In this document: positions 10,601 to 18,554 of the stretch, piece after piece
Layout: each line of letters opens with the position of its first letter
Position numbering within the stretch: the first letter of the stretch is position 1
Translations under genes and position numbers: made by a program
The notes under the pieces: generated by a model
What the model was told of the DNA's origin: nothing
The model's input: the letters and a program-made list of their open reading frames with translations, nothing else
Database searches by the model: none
NCBI RefSeq assembly: GCF_002257665.1
Contig: NZ_MQWB01000001.1
Coordinates: 1,940,745 to 2,004,744 of the forward strand
Direction of reading: 5' to 3'
DNA from: Rubricoccus marinus
Lineage (GTDB): Bacteria > Bacteroidota > Rhodothermia > Rhodothermales > Rubricoccaceae
DNA: 64,000 nt

Positions 10601-11051
10601 CGGTGGTGCCGCCGGCCTCCCACGACTTGCCGACAAAGCGACGGCAGGTCTCCTTCACGACGGCGAACGCCTCGGGGAGGATGTCTTCGAGGACGTCCTC
10701 GGCGGCGTCCAGCCAGTCCCCTTCCAGGTCGTCGAGGTCGGCGTAGAGGTCCTGCCGCTCGCGGACGCTCAGGGCCTCTCGCGCCGCGGTCTGGCCGTCG
10801 CCAGAGGCCGCTGGCGCGTCGTCGCCCGCGGCGCGGAGACGGGCGCGGAGCTCGGCCTGCTCCTGCTCAATGGGCGCGACGGCCTCTCGGATGCGGGCTT
10901 TGAACTCGGCGGTCTTGGCCTGCAACTCCTCGTCCGTGAGGCTCTGGAGGCGGTCGGCGTGCTCGTTGATCTCCTCAACGACGGGCCAGAGCTTTTTAAG
11001 CTCGCGGTCGTTGGAATCGCCGCCGAACAGTTTCTGGAGGGTCTTCAGCAT
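7605..11051 (-). CDS. secA: Preprotein translocase ATPase SecA
   Basis: Motor ATPase that drives unfolded preproteins through SecYEG at the inner membrane. At 1148 residues it is longer than the E. coli protein (901). Walker A (TGEGKT) sits near residue 179 and the DEVDSVLIDEARTPL segment near 284, about 75 residues later than in E. coli, so there is an acidic and Ala-rich insertion at roughly residues 60-140. Part of it (APAASGD) is coded by the iterated 9-mer. The C-terminus is the zinc-binding tail (CPCGSGKKYKHCH) that contacts SecB or ribosomes. The gene is convergent with the cargo gene at 2628-7535 and monocistronic as far as visible. It supplies the first step for the T9SS substrates in this window. 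Confidence 0.98.
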   Translation of the reverse strand: MLKTLQKLFGGDSNDRELKKLWPVVEEINEHADRLQSLTDEELQAKTAEFKARIREAVAPIEQEQAELRARLRAAGDDAPAASGDGQTAAREALSVRERQDLYADLDDLEGDWLDAAEDVLEDILPEAFAVVKETCRRFVGKSWEAGGTTVEWQMVPYDVQLLGGIVLHRGSVAEMRTGEGKTLTAVAPLYLNALVGRGAHVVTVNPYLAQRDAEWMAPIFGFHGMTVDCIDKYKAHTPGRRAAYRADITYGTNNEYGFDYLRDNSFVVEADQLVQREHHYAIVDEVDSVLIDEARTPLIISGPVPQGDTDEYQEFNPYVERLVRDQQKLVAGYVMEAERKLSEADAQEASGDKKAATRLREEAGLALLRAQRGYPRNKKLIKMKGEPGVELLIRKIEGVYLQDSAKRMPEVDEPLHFALEEKMHQLEMTDKGREFIAKQAGTDTDFWVIPDMGSEVAEIEREYETRKAEMVEALKTDSSLDDEKRQNKLQNDLAVLKNETEEKKRQLYTAYSERSERIHAVNQLLRGYTLYEKDVEYVVEDGKVMIVDEHTGRVLGGRRYSDGLHQAIEAKEKVKVQASTQTYATITIQNYFRLYSKLAGMTGTAETEAEEFDKIYKLPVIVVPTNKPVIRDDREDWVYKTKRAKLKAVLEVIREYHEKGQPVLVGTASVESSETIARLLQLEKIPHHVLNAKASRAASEAEIVAEAGKRGAVTIATNMAGRGTDIKLGEGVKEMGGLAIIGTERHESRRIDNQLRGRAGRQGDPGVSRFYVSLEDDLMRLFGHDRTARIMDKLGMEEDEVIEHKWITKGIERSQTKVEQNNFAIRKRQLEYDDVLNAQREVIYDRRMHALSGERLRGDILDMLRGLAERIVGEHFASGDIEEIQEDIRRTLAFELDVDQQTAYNLGEGGLVERILDEATAHYRRKRAALARPFYESARQMIENTPEGAEAPKRFFVDFSDGRRVLRAMVQAEDVLATEGQEINDALERSAVLSTIDSKWTEHLRDLDEVKEGVGLRAYGQKDPLIEYKMEAYRLFKEMITAIDEDVVGLVFKAGPLIQGDSQGQAARRVKEVSKPRLDERRATTQHAAGDPNYAATFGASGASGQSSAEKDPTVKADPVVVGEQIGRNDKCPCGSGKKYKHCHGRG

Positions 11052-11417
11052 GGAATAAATCCGGGGTCAATGTGGGGGCGCCGCTCAGCGCCCGGCCAGA
11101 ACGATTGTCAACCGGGCGAAGCTACGACGGCGCCTCTAGCGCAACGGGCGTGCCACGGCCGGGATGCGCGCCCGTTCCGCCGACGAACGTGTTTCCGTGC
11201 GTTCTTCGGATGCCACGGGTTCCGGGTTCACAGTTGGTGGGGTCAAGACTGCCCACGTGCTCCCGCAACGCCCGAGCCGCCAGAGGCCAGGGACGCCGGC
11301 GTGCCCTGACGGCCTCTGGCGCGCGTCGTAGCTTTGACGACGCCAGCCCCCTCGCGCCCCCGAGACGTTCGAGACGGACCCGACCTCCCGATTTCCGCGC
11401 ACTGCGCGCGCTGCTCG
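11052..11417. other. 366-bp intergenic region between divergent secA and porQ-like gene
   Basis: No gene is visible. The stretch must hold the promoters of both divergent genes, but I cannot point to a convincing -35/-10 pair. At 11277-11325 two opposed copies of the iterated 9-mer flank an imperfect inverted repeat (AGGGACGCCGGCGTGCCCT in the centre), so about 46 bases could fold into a long hairpin. A degenerate copy (CTCTAGCG) lies near 11133. Confidence 0.6.
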
Positions 11418-12392
11418 ATGCCCCGTCCTCTGGCGCTCCGCGTCTTCTCCTCGCTCGCTCTCGCCGCGCTTCTCGCCCAGCCTCTGGCGGCGCAGGACAG
11501 CCGCGACACCTCGTTCGACCTCGTCCGGCTGGACCCCTCGGCCCGATCGGCCGCCCTCGCCGGCGCCGTGACGGCGCTCCCCAGTTCGGACCCCGGCGCG
11601 TTCTACGCCAACCCGGCGCTCCTGGCGCCAGAGGCCGAGAAGCAGCTCTCGCTGGGCTACCTCAACCACCTGGCGGGCGTGAGCGCGGGATTCGCGACCT
11701 ACGCCCGTGAGATCCCGAGCGTCGGGCGGCTCGCGCTGGGCGTGCGCTACCTCTCCTACGGGGAGTTTGACCGCGCCGACGAGGACGGCACGGCCGATGA
11801 CACCTTTGGGGCGAACGAAGCGGCGGTGAGCTTGGGCTACGCGTACGACGTCAACCGCCGCTTGCGGGTCGGCGCGACGGGGCACGCGCTGTTCGAGAGC
11901 GTCGATGGCGCCAGCGGCCAAGCGCTCGTGGCGGACCTCGGCGTGGCGTACTCGGTCCCGAGCCAGCTGCTGACGCTTTCGGCTTCGGCCCACGGCATTG
12001 GGGCGGTCACGTCCTCGCTCGGAGCGGACGACGCAGCGCTTCCCATCGACCTACGGGTGGGGATCTCGAAGCGGCTGCAGTACCTCCCGCTGACCATCAC
12101 CCTCTCGGGGCATGAGCTCCAGAACTACGAGAACGAAAGCGGCTCCGCACTGGACGAGGCGTTGCGTCACGTGGCCGCTGGCGGCGAGCTCCAGCTCGGC
12201 AAGGCGCTCGCGCTGCGGGCTGGCTACCACCCCGGGCGCGCCGAGGGGCTCCGCACGGGCGGACGGCTGGACCTCGCGGGTCTCAACGTCGGCTTCGGGA
12301 TCGCGACGCGTCGCGTGACGATCGACTACGCGCGGGTGGGCTGGGGCGAGTTCGGAGGCTTGCATCAACTAGGCGTGCGCCTCGGGCTGTAA
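11418..12392 (+). CDS. porQ: PorQ-like type IX secretion system outer-membrane protein
   Basis: A predicted 324-residue beta-barrel of the PorV/PorQ type, needed in other Bacteroidota for secretion or attachment of T9SS cargo. The N-terminus is a signal peptide ending LAAQ. It is followed by the family pattern of a short hydrophobic LARSAALAGA-like segment (here ARSAALAGAVTAL), then FYANPALL and a run of alternating strands up to a C-terminal GVRLGL. ATG at 11418 is chosen because it begins the signal peptide directly; an upstream in-frame start at 11334 would add 28 residues with no signal character. The plug-domain protein at 44498-45769 and the cargo at 2628-7535 support a functional T9SS. 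The name PorQ rests on pattern resemblance, not alignment. Confidence 0.72.
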   Translation: MPRPLALRVFSSLALAALLAQPLAAQDSRDTSFDLVRLDPSARSAALAGAVTALPSSDPGAFYANPALLAPEAEKQLSLGYLNHLAGVSAGFATYAREIPSVGRLALGVRYLSYGEFDRADEDGTADDTFGANEAAVSLGYAYDVNRRLRVGATGHALFESVDGASGQALVADLGVAYSVPSQLLTLSASAHGIGAVTSSLGADDAALPIDLRVGISKRLQYLPLTITLSGHELQNYENESGSALDEALRHVAAGGELQLGKALALRAGYHPGRAEGLRTGGRLDLAGLNVGFGIATRRVTIDYARVGWGEFGGLHQLGVRLGL

Positions 12393-12512
12393 GCCTCTGG
12401 CGGCGGAGCCGCCACGCCAGTCCCGCGTGGTCCCGTACGGGCGAAAGCGTCGCATGAGTAGAGAGGTGGCACCCGCGGCGGTGCTGCTCCCTCTCCACCT
12501 ACGCCCCCTGTG

Positions 12513-13259
12513 ATGCGCTCCCTCCTACTGGTCGGTTTTGTGCTGCTTTGCAGCGTCCCCGCTTCGGCCCAGATTCTGTCCTCGTCGCCCATCCGTCGGG
12601 CGCCTCAGCCTGCGGCGGCACCCACAGACGATGGACCCGAGATGGTCTGGAGGTACAGGCCGAGCGGAGGAACGTCGGCGGGCCTTTCAGGCCGGACGGG
12701 AAACCGCAGCGTTCTCGGACGCGCGCACGACGGCCTCGGAGGCGGTCCGATCTACGCGATCGAGATGGGCGAGCGGAACGACAAGCCCTGCTACATGAAG
12801 GTGTTTTACTCCTGGCAGAACGCTCAATACCGCGCGAGCAAGGAGTTCGACGTCTGTGGCTCTGCCGGCCCCACGTCTAGCAGCCGGGAGCGCATCGGCG
12901 CGGCCACGCCCGCGCAGGGCACCCGCATCCCGGCGCTGCGGAGCCTTCGCGTGTGCTCGAACGATCGAAACGGTGCCAACTACCGCGTAAAAGGGCTCCG
13001 CCTCGGCCGGGCGCGCGTGACCGAAAGCGGCGAAGGAAGCGTCCAAGCGCTCCCCGGCAACGACTACCTGCTCTCGCGCTCCAACTGCAGAGAGTGGGAG
13101 CAAACGCGAACGTGCCCGGCGAATCAGGTGATCATCGCGATTGACGTGCATTACACGCTCGAAAGCGGCCGAGGCGCCATCTCTGGCCTTACACCTCATT
13201 GCGGGGCGCCGTCGCACGAAGAGATGCAGAGCGATACGTGCCGCCCCGGCGGCTGTTAG
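12513..13259 (+). CDS. Secreted Cys-containing protein of unknown function
   Basis: 248 residues with a clear signal peptide (MRSLLLVGFVLLCS to ASAQ). The mature part contains six to eight cysteines, including CYMKVFYSW, FDVCGS, LRVCSNDR, SNCREW and a C-terminal CRPGGC, so disulfides in the periplasm or outside the cell are likely. I do not recognise a family. The start is the ATG at 12513, preceded directly by an in-frame GTG. It lies 120 bp downstream of the PorQ-like gene on the same strand and could be read with it. No copy of the iterated 9-mer is present in the gene, in contrast to both neighbours. Confidence 0.75.
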   Translation: MRSLLLVGFVLLCSVPASAQILSSSPIRRAPQPAAAPTDDGPEMVWRYRPSGGTSAGLSGRTGNRSVLGRAHDGLGGGPIYAIEMGERNDKPCYMKVFYSWQNAQYRASKEFDVCGSAGPTSSSRERIGAATPAQGTRIPALRSLRVCSNDRNGANYRVKGLRLGRARVTESGEGSVQALPGNDYLLSRSNCREWEQTRTCPANQVIIAIDVHYTLESGRGAISGLTPHCGAPSHEEMQSDTCRPGGC

Positions 13260-13307
13260 ACAAACGCCCTTGAGCGAACCGGCCTCTGGCGGCCGCGTAC
13301 GCGGCCC

Positions 13308-14195
13308 ATGCCGTCCCGACTCGCCAGAAGCCGAACCCGCCTCGCCAAGGGCGCCGAAGCCGTCGCCCGTAGGGCGGTGGAACTGGTGCCCGCACCTCAG
13401 CCACCCCTTACGCCCACGCGCTACCCGGTCGTGCTGCTGCACGGCTTCGGCGCGCTCGCGAACGTGCTGCAAGGCGGCGTGCTTCACCGCGAGGCGATGT
13501 ACCTCCGCGCCAGAGGCATCCACGCCTACGCGCCGCACGCGAACCCGTACGACACTGTCGCCGTCCGCTCGGCCACGTGGGCGGAGCACCTGGAGCGCGC
13601 GATGGAGGAGACCGGCGCGGACAAACTCAACCTGATCGGTTTCTCGTCGGGCGGCTTGGACGCGCGCTGGCTGGCACGCGAGATGGGCTGGGCGGACCGC
13701 ATCGCGTCGGTCGTGACGGTCTCGACGCCGCACCGGGGCACGGCGCTTGCGCAGTTCGTGCTGGACCGGCCCGAGCGGCTACGCTCGTGGGCCGTCGCGT
13801 TTATGGACTTCGTAGGCCGCGCCGCTTACGAGTTGGAGCCGCCGGACTCGTTCGGCGCGCTCCGCGAACTCACGCCGGAAACCGTCGCCGACCTCTTCCC
13901 GCCAGAGGAGACCATTCCGGGCGCGTGGTGCGCCTCCATCGTAGGCCGCGCGGGCAAGGGCACGGACGTCTCGATCACGCCGTCGCTCGCGCTCACAAAC
14001 CGCATCCTCTACGCCGCGCAGGGCGTCAACGACGGCATCGTGCCGACTGACGGCGCCTGGTGGGGTGAGCGCCTGGAAACGCTCGACGCCGACCACGCGC
14101 GGCAGATCGGCATCGGGCTGTCCATCGGCTCCTCGTTCGACTCGCGGGCGTTTTTCCTTTCGATCTGCGAGCGCCTCCGCGAGCGCGGGCTCTAA
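13308..14195 (+). CDS. Alpha/beta hydrolase, lipase/esterase-like
   Basis: 295 residues with the alpha/beta-hydrolase plan. The oxyanion segment is VVLLHGFG near residue 45 and the nucleophile elbow is GFSSG with Ser about 113. The STPHRGTALA segment after the next strand is typical of lipases of the triacylglycerol lipase/PGAP1-like group. An acidic residue (VNDGIVPTD) and a late His (DADHARQIG) could complete the triad. No convincing signal peptide is present; the basic N-terminus suggests a cytoplasmic protein or one exported by an unclear route. Substrate is unknown, with short-chain or lipid esters likely. The gene converges on the SprT-like gene, and a perfect palindrome of the iterated word fills the gap. 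Confidence 0.85.
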   Translation: MPSRLARSRTRLAKGAEAVARRAVELVPAPQPPLTPTRYPVVLLHGFGALANVLQGGVLHREAMYLRARGIHAYAPHANPYDTVAVRSATWAEHLERAMEETGADKLNLIGFSSGGLDARWLAREMGWADRIASVVTVSTPHRGTALAQFVLDRPERLRSWAVAFMDFVGRAAYELEPPDSFGALRELTPETVADLFPPEETIPGAWCASIVGRAGKGTDVSITPSLALTNRILYAAQGVNDGIVPTDGAWWGERLETLDADHARQIGIGLSIGSSFDSRAFFLSICERLRERGL

Positions 14196-14240
14196 GCCCC
14201 GGCCTCTGGCGAATCCCGGGCGCCTCTTGGAGAAACATCC

Positions 14241-14260
14241 GGCCTCTGGCGCCAGAGGCC
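14241..14260. repeat. 20-bp perfect palindrome of the iterated word between convergent genes
   Basis: GGCCTCTGGCGCCAGAGGCC, a head-to-head pair of the 9-mer. It lies between the convergent hydrolase and SprT-like genes and abuts the SprT-like stop codon. It could act as a bidirectional transcription terminator, though no T-run follows. Confidence 0.85.
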
Positions 14261-14952
14261 TAGGAAGGGCGCGACCACCGCAGGGTGAAGCGGGGATCGA
14301 AACGTCCGCCCGCGTGCTGAGCGCAGCACGGGCCACAGGCCTGGGCGCGCGTAGGGCGGCGCGCACGGCGCGTCACCGTTCCGCACCCGGGGCAGGTGGC
14401 TTGCACGCCCGCCGTCCCGCCGTACGGTCCCGGTGTCTCGCCGCCCGGCCAGATCACGCGACCCGAAGCGCGGTGCACGACGTGGTGGTACGACGGTAGC
14501 CCCGCCTTCCGACAAGCCTTGCACCGGCGCGGGTGGACCGGCTGCCGGTACAGATCGCCAGAGGCCCCGCACGACGGACACGTAGAGGCGTATGGCGCGT
14601 CGGGGTTTTCCGGCACGTCGCCATCGAACAGGCGCTCCGGGGAGGCCCCGCACGCCACGGCGAGCGCCTGCCACGTCGCGTCGTGGTTGGTTCGGCCGCG
14701 TCGCTCCACGTCGATGGCGTGCGCGATCTCGTGGCGGAGCGTGTCCTCGATGTCCGCGGCCGAGAGCACCTTCGCCAGAGGCGCCGACAGCGTGATCCGC
14801 CTCTGGCGCGGGCGGCAGGCGCCGAGGCGGCGGCGCGCGCGGTCGAAGCCGAACGTCCAGCCGCGGGCTTGGAGCGGCTCGCCCAGAAGTTCGCGCCCGA
14901 GGCGGTCCATGAGCTGGTCTGCAAGGCGGGCGTGCGGGGAAGAAGCGGCCAT
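14260..14952 (-). CDS. SprT-like zinc metallopeptidase-fold protein with zinc ribbons
   Basis: 230 residues. The HExxH motif HEIAH is at residues 74-78 (TLRHEIAHAIDV), in the position used by SprT/Spartan-type proteins. Two cysteine pairs follow: CPSC with CKAC (zinc ribbon 1) and CPGC with CGPC near the C-terminus (possible zinc ribbon 2). In eukaryotes and archaea such proteins act on DNA-protein crosslinks; the bacterial role is poorly known. It is probably cytoplasmic. RQRR just before the protease core and parts of the C-terminal half are coded by the iterated 9-mer. The second ribbon is unusual for the family, whose common form has one. Confidence 0.85.
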   Translation of the reverse strand: MAASSPHARLADQLMDRLGRELLGEPLQARGWTFGFDRARRRLGACRPRQRRITLSAPLAKVLSAADIEDTLRHEIAHAIDVERRGRTNHDATWQALAVACGASPERLFDGDVPENPDAPYASTCPSCGASGDLYRQPVHPRRCKACRKAGLPSYHHVVHRASGRVIWPGGETPGPYGGTAGVQATCPGCGTVTRRARRPTRAQACGPCCAQHAGGRFDPRFTLRWSRPS

Positions 14953-15063
14953 CGGGGCGGGAGCGGGGCCGAGAACCTACGCGGCCTCTGGCGCGGGTGA
15001 CCCCGGATCGCGCCAGAGGCCGTATTGAGGAGTAGCCTCCTGTCCTCCTCGTCCTGTTTCTCG

Positions 15064-15819
15064 ATGCGCGTCCTCTTCGTTGTACTCCTCGCTGCCTTTG
15101 CTATGCCTACCCGGGCGCAGATCAACACGGAGCAGCTCCGAAAGCGGAACCAGGAAGGACTGCACCTCCAGTTGGACGCCGGGGGCGGCTACGCAGCGGG
15201 CAACACAGACTTTTTGCAGCTCTCCCTCGGAGCGCGGCTGGACGCGACCAAAGGGCGCGAGTCCGGCTTCGCCCTCGCCCGCTACACCCTCGCGGAGGCC
15301 AACGGCGACACCGACGTGAGCAACATGTTTGCGCACGTCCGCTACAACAGCAAGCTCACGCCGCTCGTCGTCGGCGAGGTGTTTGCCCAGGCCGAGCGCA
15401 ATGCGCAGCAGTTGTTGGAGCACCGCTACCTCTTCGGAGGAGGCGTGCGGCTGGAGTTCGTGGAGACGGAAGCCGTCGGCGTGGCGCTCGGGACGACGCC
15501 GATGTTGGAGTTTGAGCAGCTCGCGCCAGAGGCCATGGAGGACCCCACGCAGGCGTTCCGCTGGAGCAACTACCTCGCGCTCCGGGTCGACGTGAGCGAT
15601 ACCGCCGAGGCGTTCAGCGTGGTGTACGCGCAGCCACGCCTGGAGGCGATCAGCGACTACCGCATCTTTTCCGAATCGCGGCTGGACCTGAAGGTGAGTG
15701 AGTACCTGAAGGTGCGCCTCCGCGGCTTGGTACGCTATGACAGCCAGCCACCGCTGGGCGTGGAGGAAACCGACGTCACCATCCTGACCGGCTTCGTGTT
15801 CAACAGCCAGGGATCCTGA
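15064..15819 (+). CDS. DUF481-like outer-membrane beta-barrel protein
   Basis: 251 residues with a signal peptide (MRVLFVVLLAAFAMPTRAQ) and a mature part of alternating strands with aromatic ends. It includes a GNTDFLQLSLG motif near the start and ends in a phenylalanine-containing strand (LTGFVFNSQGS). This pattern fits the YdiY/DUF481 type of outer-membrane protein; function is unknown. ATG at 15064 is chosen because the signal peptide begins there; an upstream in-frame start at 15025 would add 13 hydrophilic residues. It is isolated between the divergent SprT-like gene and an SDR gene. The fold is inferred from pattern only. Confidence 0.7.
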   Translation: MRVLFVVLLAAFAMPTRAQINTEQLRKRNQEGLHLQLDAGGGYAAGNTDFLQLSLGARLDATKGRESGFALARYTLAEANGDTDVSNMFAHVRYNSKLTPLVVGEVFAQAERNAQQLLEHRYLFGGGVRLEFVETEAVGVALGTTPMLEFEQLAPEAMEDPTQAFRWSNYLALRVDVSDTAEAFSVVYAQPRLEAISDYRIFSESRLDLKVSEYLKVRLRGLVRYDSQPPLGVEETDVTILTGFVFNSQGS

Positions 15820-15846
15820 GCACACTCGCGAATGGCCGCTACGCCG

Positions 15847-15864
15847 CGCCAGAGGCCTCTGGCG
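15847..15864. repeat. 18-bp tail-to-tail palindrome of the iterated word
   Basis: CGCCAGAGGCCTCTGGCG, perfect, 28 bp after the stop codon of the barrel-protein gene. It is one of several copies in this orientation and a possible terminator stem. Confidence 0.8.
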
Positions 15865-15968
15865 TGTAGTGTGATCCCTGAGAGTGTGTTGGAACAGGAA
15901 TCTCTACGCGGAACGCGAAACCCCGTCTGGAAAGGCCGGGTTGGCGCCAAGAACACACGCAGAAGTCC

Positions 15969-16847
15969 ATGTCAGACCTTTCGGGACGCGTCGCGCTTGT
16001 GACGGGCGCCTCCACAGGGATCGGCCGCGCTATCGCCATCGAGCTCGCTCGCCGCGGCGCGCGCGTCGCCATCAACTACCCGTTCGAGCGCGAGCGGGAA
16101 AACGCCGAAGAGACCCGCCGGCTCGCCCTCGCCGCAGCGGCGGAGGGCGCTGCGCTCCGCGAGCGCCAGAGGCCGAGCGGGAGCGTCCCAGGCGAGGGCA
16201 GCGCGGTCGCCGTGGGCTCGGAGCCGGGCGACGTCTGCTCGCTCGTCCGCGCGGACGTGACGCGAGAGGCCGAGATCGAGGCCATGTTCGAGCAGGTCGG
16301 CTCTTCATGCGGCACGATCGACATCCTGATCAACAACGCCGGCATCCAGATCGAGGAGCCGGCTTCGCACGAGACGACGGCGGAGCACTTCGACGCCGTT
16401 CTGGACGTCAACTTGCGCGGCACCTTTCTGTGCGCCCGCGAGTTCATCACTCAGGCGCTTGACGCCTCTGGCGGCGTGATCCTGAACGTCTCTAGCGTGC
16501 ACCAGAAGATTCCACGGCCGCACTACCTCTCGTACGCGGTCTCGAAGTACGGCGTCCAGGCGATCACCGAAACGCTCGCGCTGGAGTACGCCGACCGCGG
16601 CATCCGCGTGGTCGCCATCGCGCCGGGCGCCACCCGCACGCCCATCCAGAGCTGGCTGCACGACGAGAAGGCGACGCAGGTCGTGGAAAGTCACATCCCG
16701 ATGAAGCGGATCGCGGAGCCGGAAGAGATCGCGCGCATGGCCGCGTTCCTCGTCTCCGACGACGCCCGCTACGTCACCGGCCAGACCCTTTTCGCCGACG
16801 GCGGACTCACGCTCTACGCCGACTTCCAGGAGCCCTGGAGCGGCTGA
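15969..16847 (+). CDS. SDR-family NAD(P)-dependent oxidoreductase
   Basis: 292-residue classical short-chain dehydrogenase. The cofactor motif TGASTGIG is at residues 12-19, NNAG near 116, and the catalytic YxxxK (YAVSK) has Tyr about 189 and Lys about 193. The C-terminal segment FADGGLTLY matches glucose-1-dehydrogenase-like members. It is cytoplasmic and the substrate is unknown. Between the second beta strand and the NNAG region there is an insertion of about 35 residues (roughly 50-85), Ala/Gly/Glu-rich, absent from standard members. It contains RQRP coded by the iterated 9-mer. A GMC oxidoreductase follows on the same strand, so the two may act on related alcohols or sugars. Confidence 0.92.
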   Translation: MSDLSGRVALVTGASTGIGRAIAIELARRGARVAINYPFERERENAEETRRLALAAAAEGAALRERQRPSGSVPGEGSAVAVGSEPGDVCSLVRADVTREAEIEAMFEQVGSSCGTIDILINNAGIQIEEPASHETTAEHFDAVLDVNLRGTFLCAREFITQALDASGGVILNVSSVHQKIPRPHYLSYAVSKYGVQAITETLALEYADRGIRVVAIAPGATRTPIQSWLHDEKATQVVESHIPMKRIAEPEEIARMAAFLVSDDARYVTGQTLFADGGLTLYADFQEPWSG

Positions 16848-16885
16848 GCTCGCCGGTTGCATCGAGGCCTCTGGCGCCAGCGGCC

Positions 16886-18514
16886 GTGGGGATCTGCGGC
16901 GGCCTGTTTCAAGTCTGCTTTCCCTCTCCTCCTCTCGTCCCCACTCTCTTGCACTACGACGTCTGCATCGTTGGCGCCGGCGTCGGAGGCGGCGCCCTCG
17001 CGCTGTCCCTTGCCGAGACCGGCAAAAAGATCCTGCTCCTGAACCGCCTGGGCTCGCTCCCGCGAGAGGCCGCCAACTGGGACCCCGAGGCGTTGTTCGT
17101 GGACGGGAAGTACAAGGCGGACGAGACCTGGACCGACGCCCAGACCGGCGAGACGTTTAACCCGGGCATGTGGTACTGGCTCGGCGGCAACACCAAGGTG
17201 TACGGCTCGGCCCTTCTTCGCCTCCGCCCCGAGGACTTCGAGGAATTACAGACGCTGGACGGCCTCTCTCCTGCCTGGCCTCTGGCGTACGAGGACCTCG
17301 CGCCGTACTACGACCGCGCCGAAGCGCTCTACCACGTGCACGGCAAGCGCGGCAGCGACCCGTTCGAGCCGCCGGCTCCCGGTGGCTTCCCCCACGGACC
17401 CATCGAACACGCGCCGCGAATCGCGGAGGTCGCCAGAGGCCTACAGGCCAGCGGCGTCCAGGCGTTCGAGCTACCGATGGGCGTCAAGATGAGCGAGGAG
17501 AACCCCGGGAGCGGGCCGTTTATCCTGCGCGAGACGTTCGAGGCCATGGGCCACGCGGCGTTCGATGGCTACCCGGACCTCCTGCACCTCAAGTGCGACG
17601 CCGAGGTAGCGACGGTCAAACCCGCCGCGGCGTTCGACAACGTCACGCTCGTGACCGGCGCCGACGTCACGCGGCTCGTCACCGACGCCAGCGGCCGGAC
17701 GGTCACCGCCGTAGAGGCGACGGTGGAGGGCGAGGCGCAAACGTTTACCGCCGACACGTTCGCGCTGTGCGCGGGCGCGGTCAACTCGGCGGCGCTCCTG
17801 CTCCGCTCCGCGAGTGAGCAGCACCCGGAGGGCCTCGCGAACGCCTCTGGCGCCGTTGGCCGGCACTTCATGCGTCACGTGACCTCGAAGTTCTACACCG
17901 TTGCGAGCGGCACCCCCAACCCGACGCAGTTCCAGAAGACTCTCGCCGTCAACGACTTCTACTTCGGCGTCCCCGGCGACCCGGAATGGGAGAGCACGCC
18001 CCTCGGCCACATCCACCTGATGGGCAAGCACGCGTGGTGGCAGATCAAGCAAGACCTGGCCGAGGGCACGTTCTCCGACGACGAGCTCCGCCAGATCGCC
18101 GCGCACTCCGTCGACTGGTGGGTGCAGGGCGAAGACTTGCCTCTGGCGGAGAACCGTATCACCCTGGGACCGGATGGCGGCATCCAACTCGCCTACACCG
18201 AGACCAACCGCGCCGCTCAGGAAAAGCTGATGGACGTGCTGGAACAGGCCCTCCGCGCCAGCGGCTTCGACCGGTTTATCCGCGTGCCGATGCCGCTCGG
18301 CGTGGTCAACCACCAGTGCGGCACGTGCCGCATGGGCGAGGACCCGGCCACGAGCGTGGTCGACGTGACCGGCAAGGCGCACGATCTAGACAACCTCTAC
18401 ATCGCCGACGCGAGCGTTTTTCCTTCCTCCGGCGCCACGAACCCGACGCTTACCATCGTGGCCAACGCGCTTCGCGTGGCGGACCACCTCCGAGAGGCGT
18501 GCGGCCTGGCATAA
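16886..18514 (+). CDS. GMC-family FAD-dependent oxidoreductase
   Basis: About 520-542 residues. The N-terminal FAD-binding motif is VCIVGAGVGGG, followed by WYWLGGNTKVYGSALLRL. The C-terminus has the GMC pattern: HQCGTCRMG, LYIADASVFPSSGATNPTLT, and a final helix. It oxidises an unknown alcohol or sugar, passing electrons to oxygen or a carrier. The start is uncertain. GTG at 16886 gives a 21-residue hydrophobic leader; TTG at 16949 would begin directly at LHYDVCIVGAG, as is normal for the family. I favour neither strongly. Several copies of the iterated 9-mer lie in frame. Confidence 0.9.
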   Translation: MGICGGLFQVCFPSPPLVPTLLHYDVCIVGAGVGGGALALSLAETGKKILLLNRLGSLPREAANWDPEALFVDGKYKADETWTDAQTGETFNPGMWYWLGGNTKVYGSALLRLRPEDFEELQTLDGLSPAWPLAYEDLAPYYDRAEALYHVHGKRGSDPFEPPAPGGFPHGPIEHAPRIAEVARGLQASGVQAFELPMGVKMSEENPGSGPFILRETFEAMGHAAFDGYPDLLHLKCDAEVATVKPAAAFDNVTLVTGADVTRLVTDASGRTVTAVEATVEGEAQTFTADTFALCAGAVNSAALLLRSASEQHPEGLANASGAVGRHFMRHVTSKFYTVASGTPNPTQFQKTLAVNDFYFGVPGDPEWESTPLGHIHLMGKHAWWQIKQDLAEGTFSDDELRQIAAHSVDWWVQGEDLPLAENRITLGPDGGIQLAYTETNRAAQEKLMDVLEQALRASGFDRFIRVPMPLGVVNHQCGTCRMGEDPATSVVDVTGKAHDLDNLYIADASVFPSSGATNPTLTIVANALRVADHLREACGLA

Positions 18515-18554
18515 AACTCCGCGGCCTCCGCCAGAGGCTAAAACCATCTGGCTT

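Noticed and set aside
7617..11309. 1230-residue open frame on the plus strand opposite secA
   Set aside because: Complement of the secA gene in a GC-rich genome; composition is Leu/Val/Asp/Arg-rich with no motif, while secA is unmistakable.
11334..11417. Upstream in-frame start for the PorQ-like protein
   Set aside because: It would put 28 polar residues before a good signal peptide.
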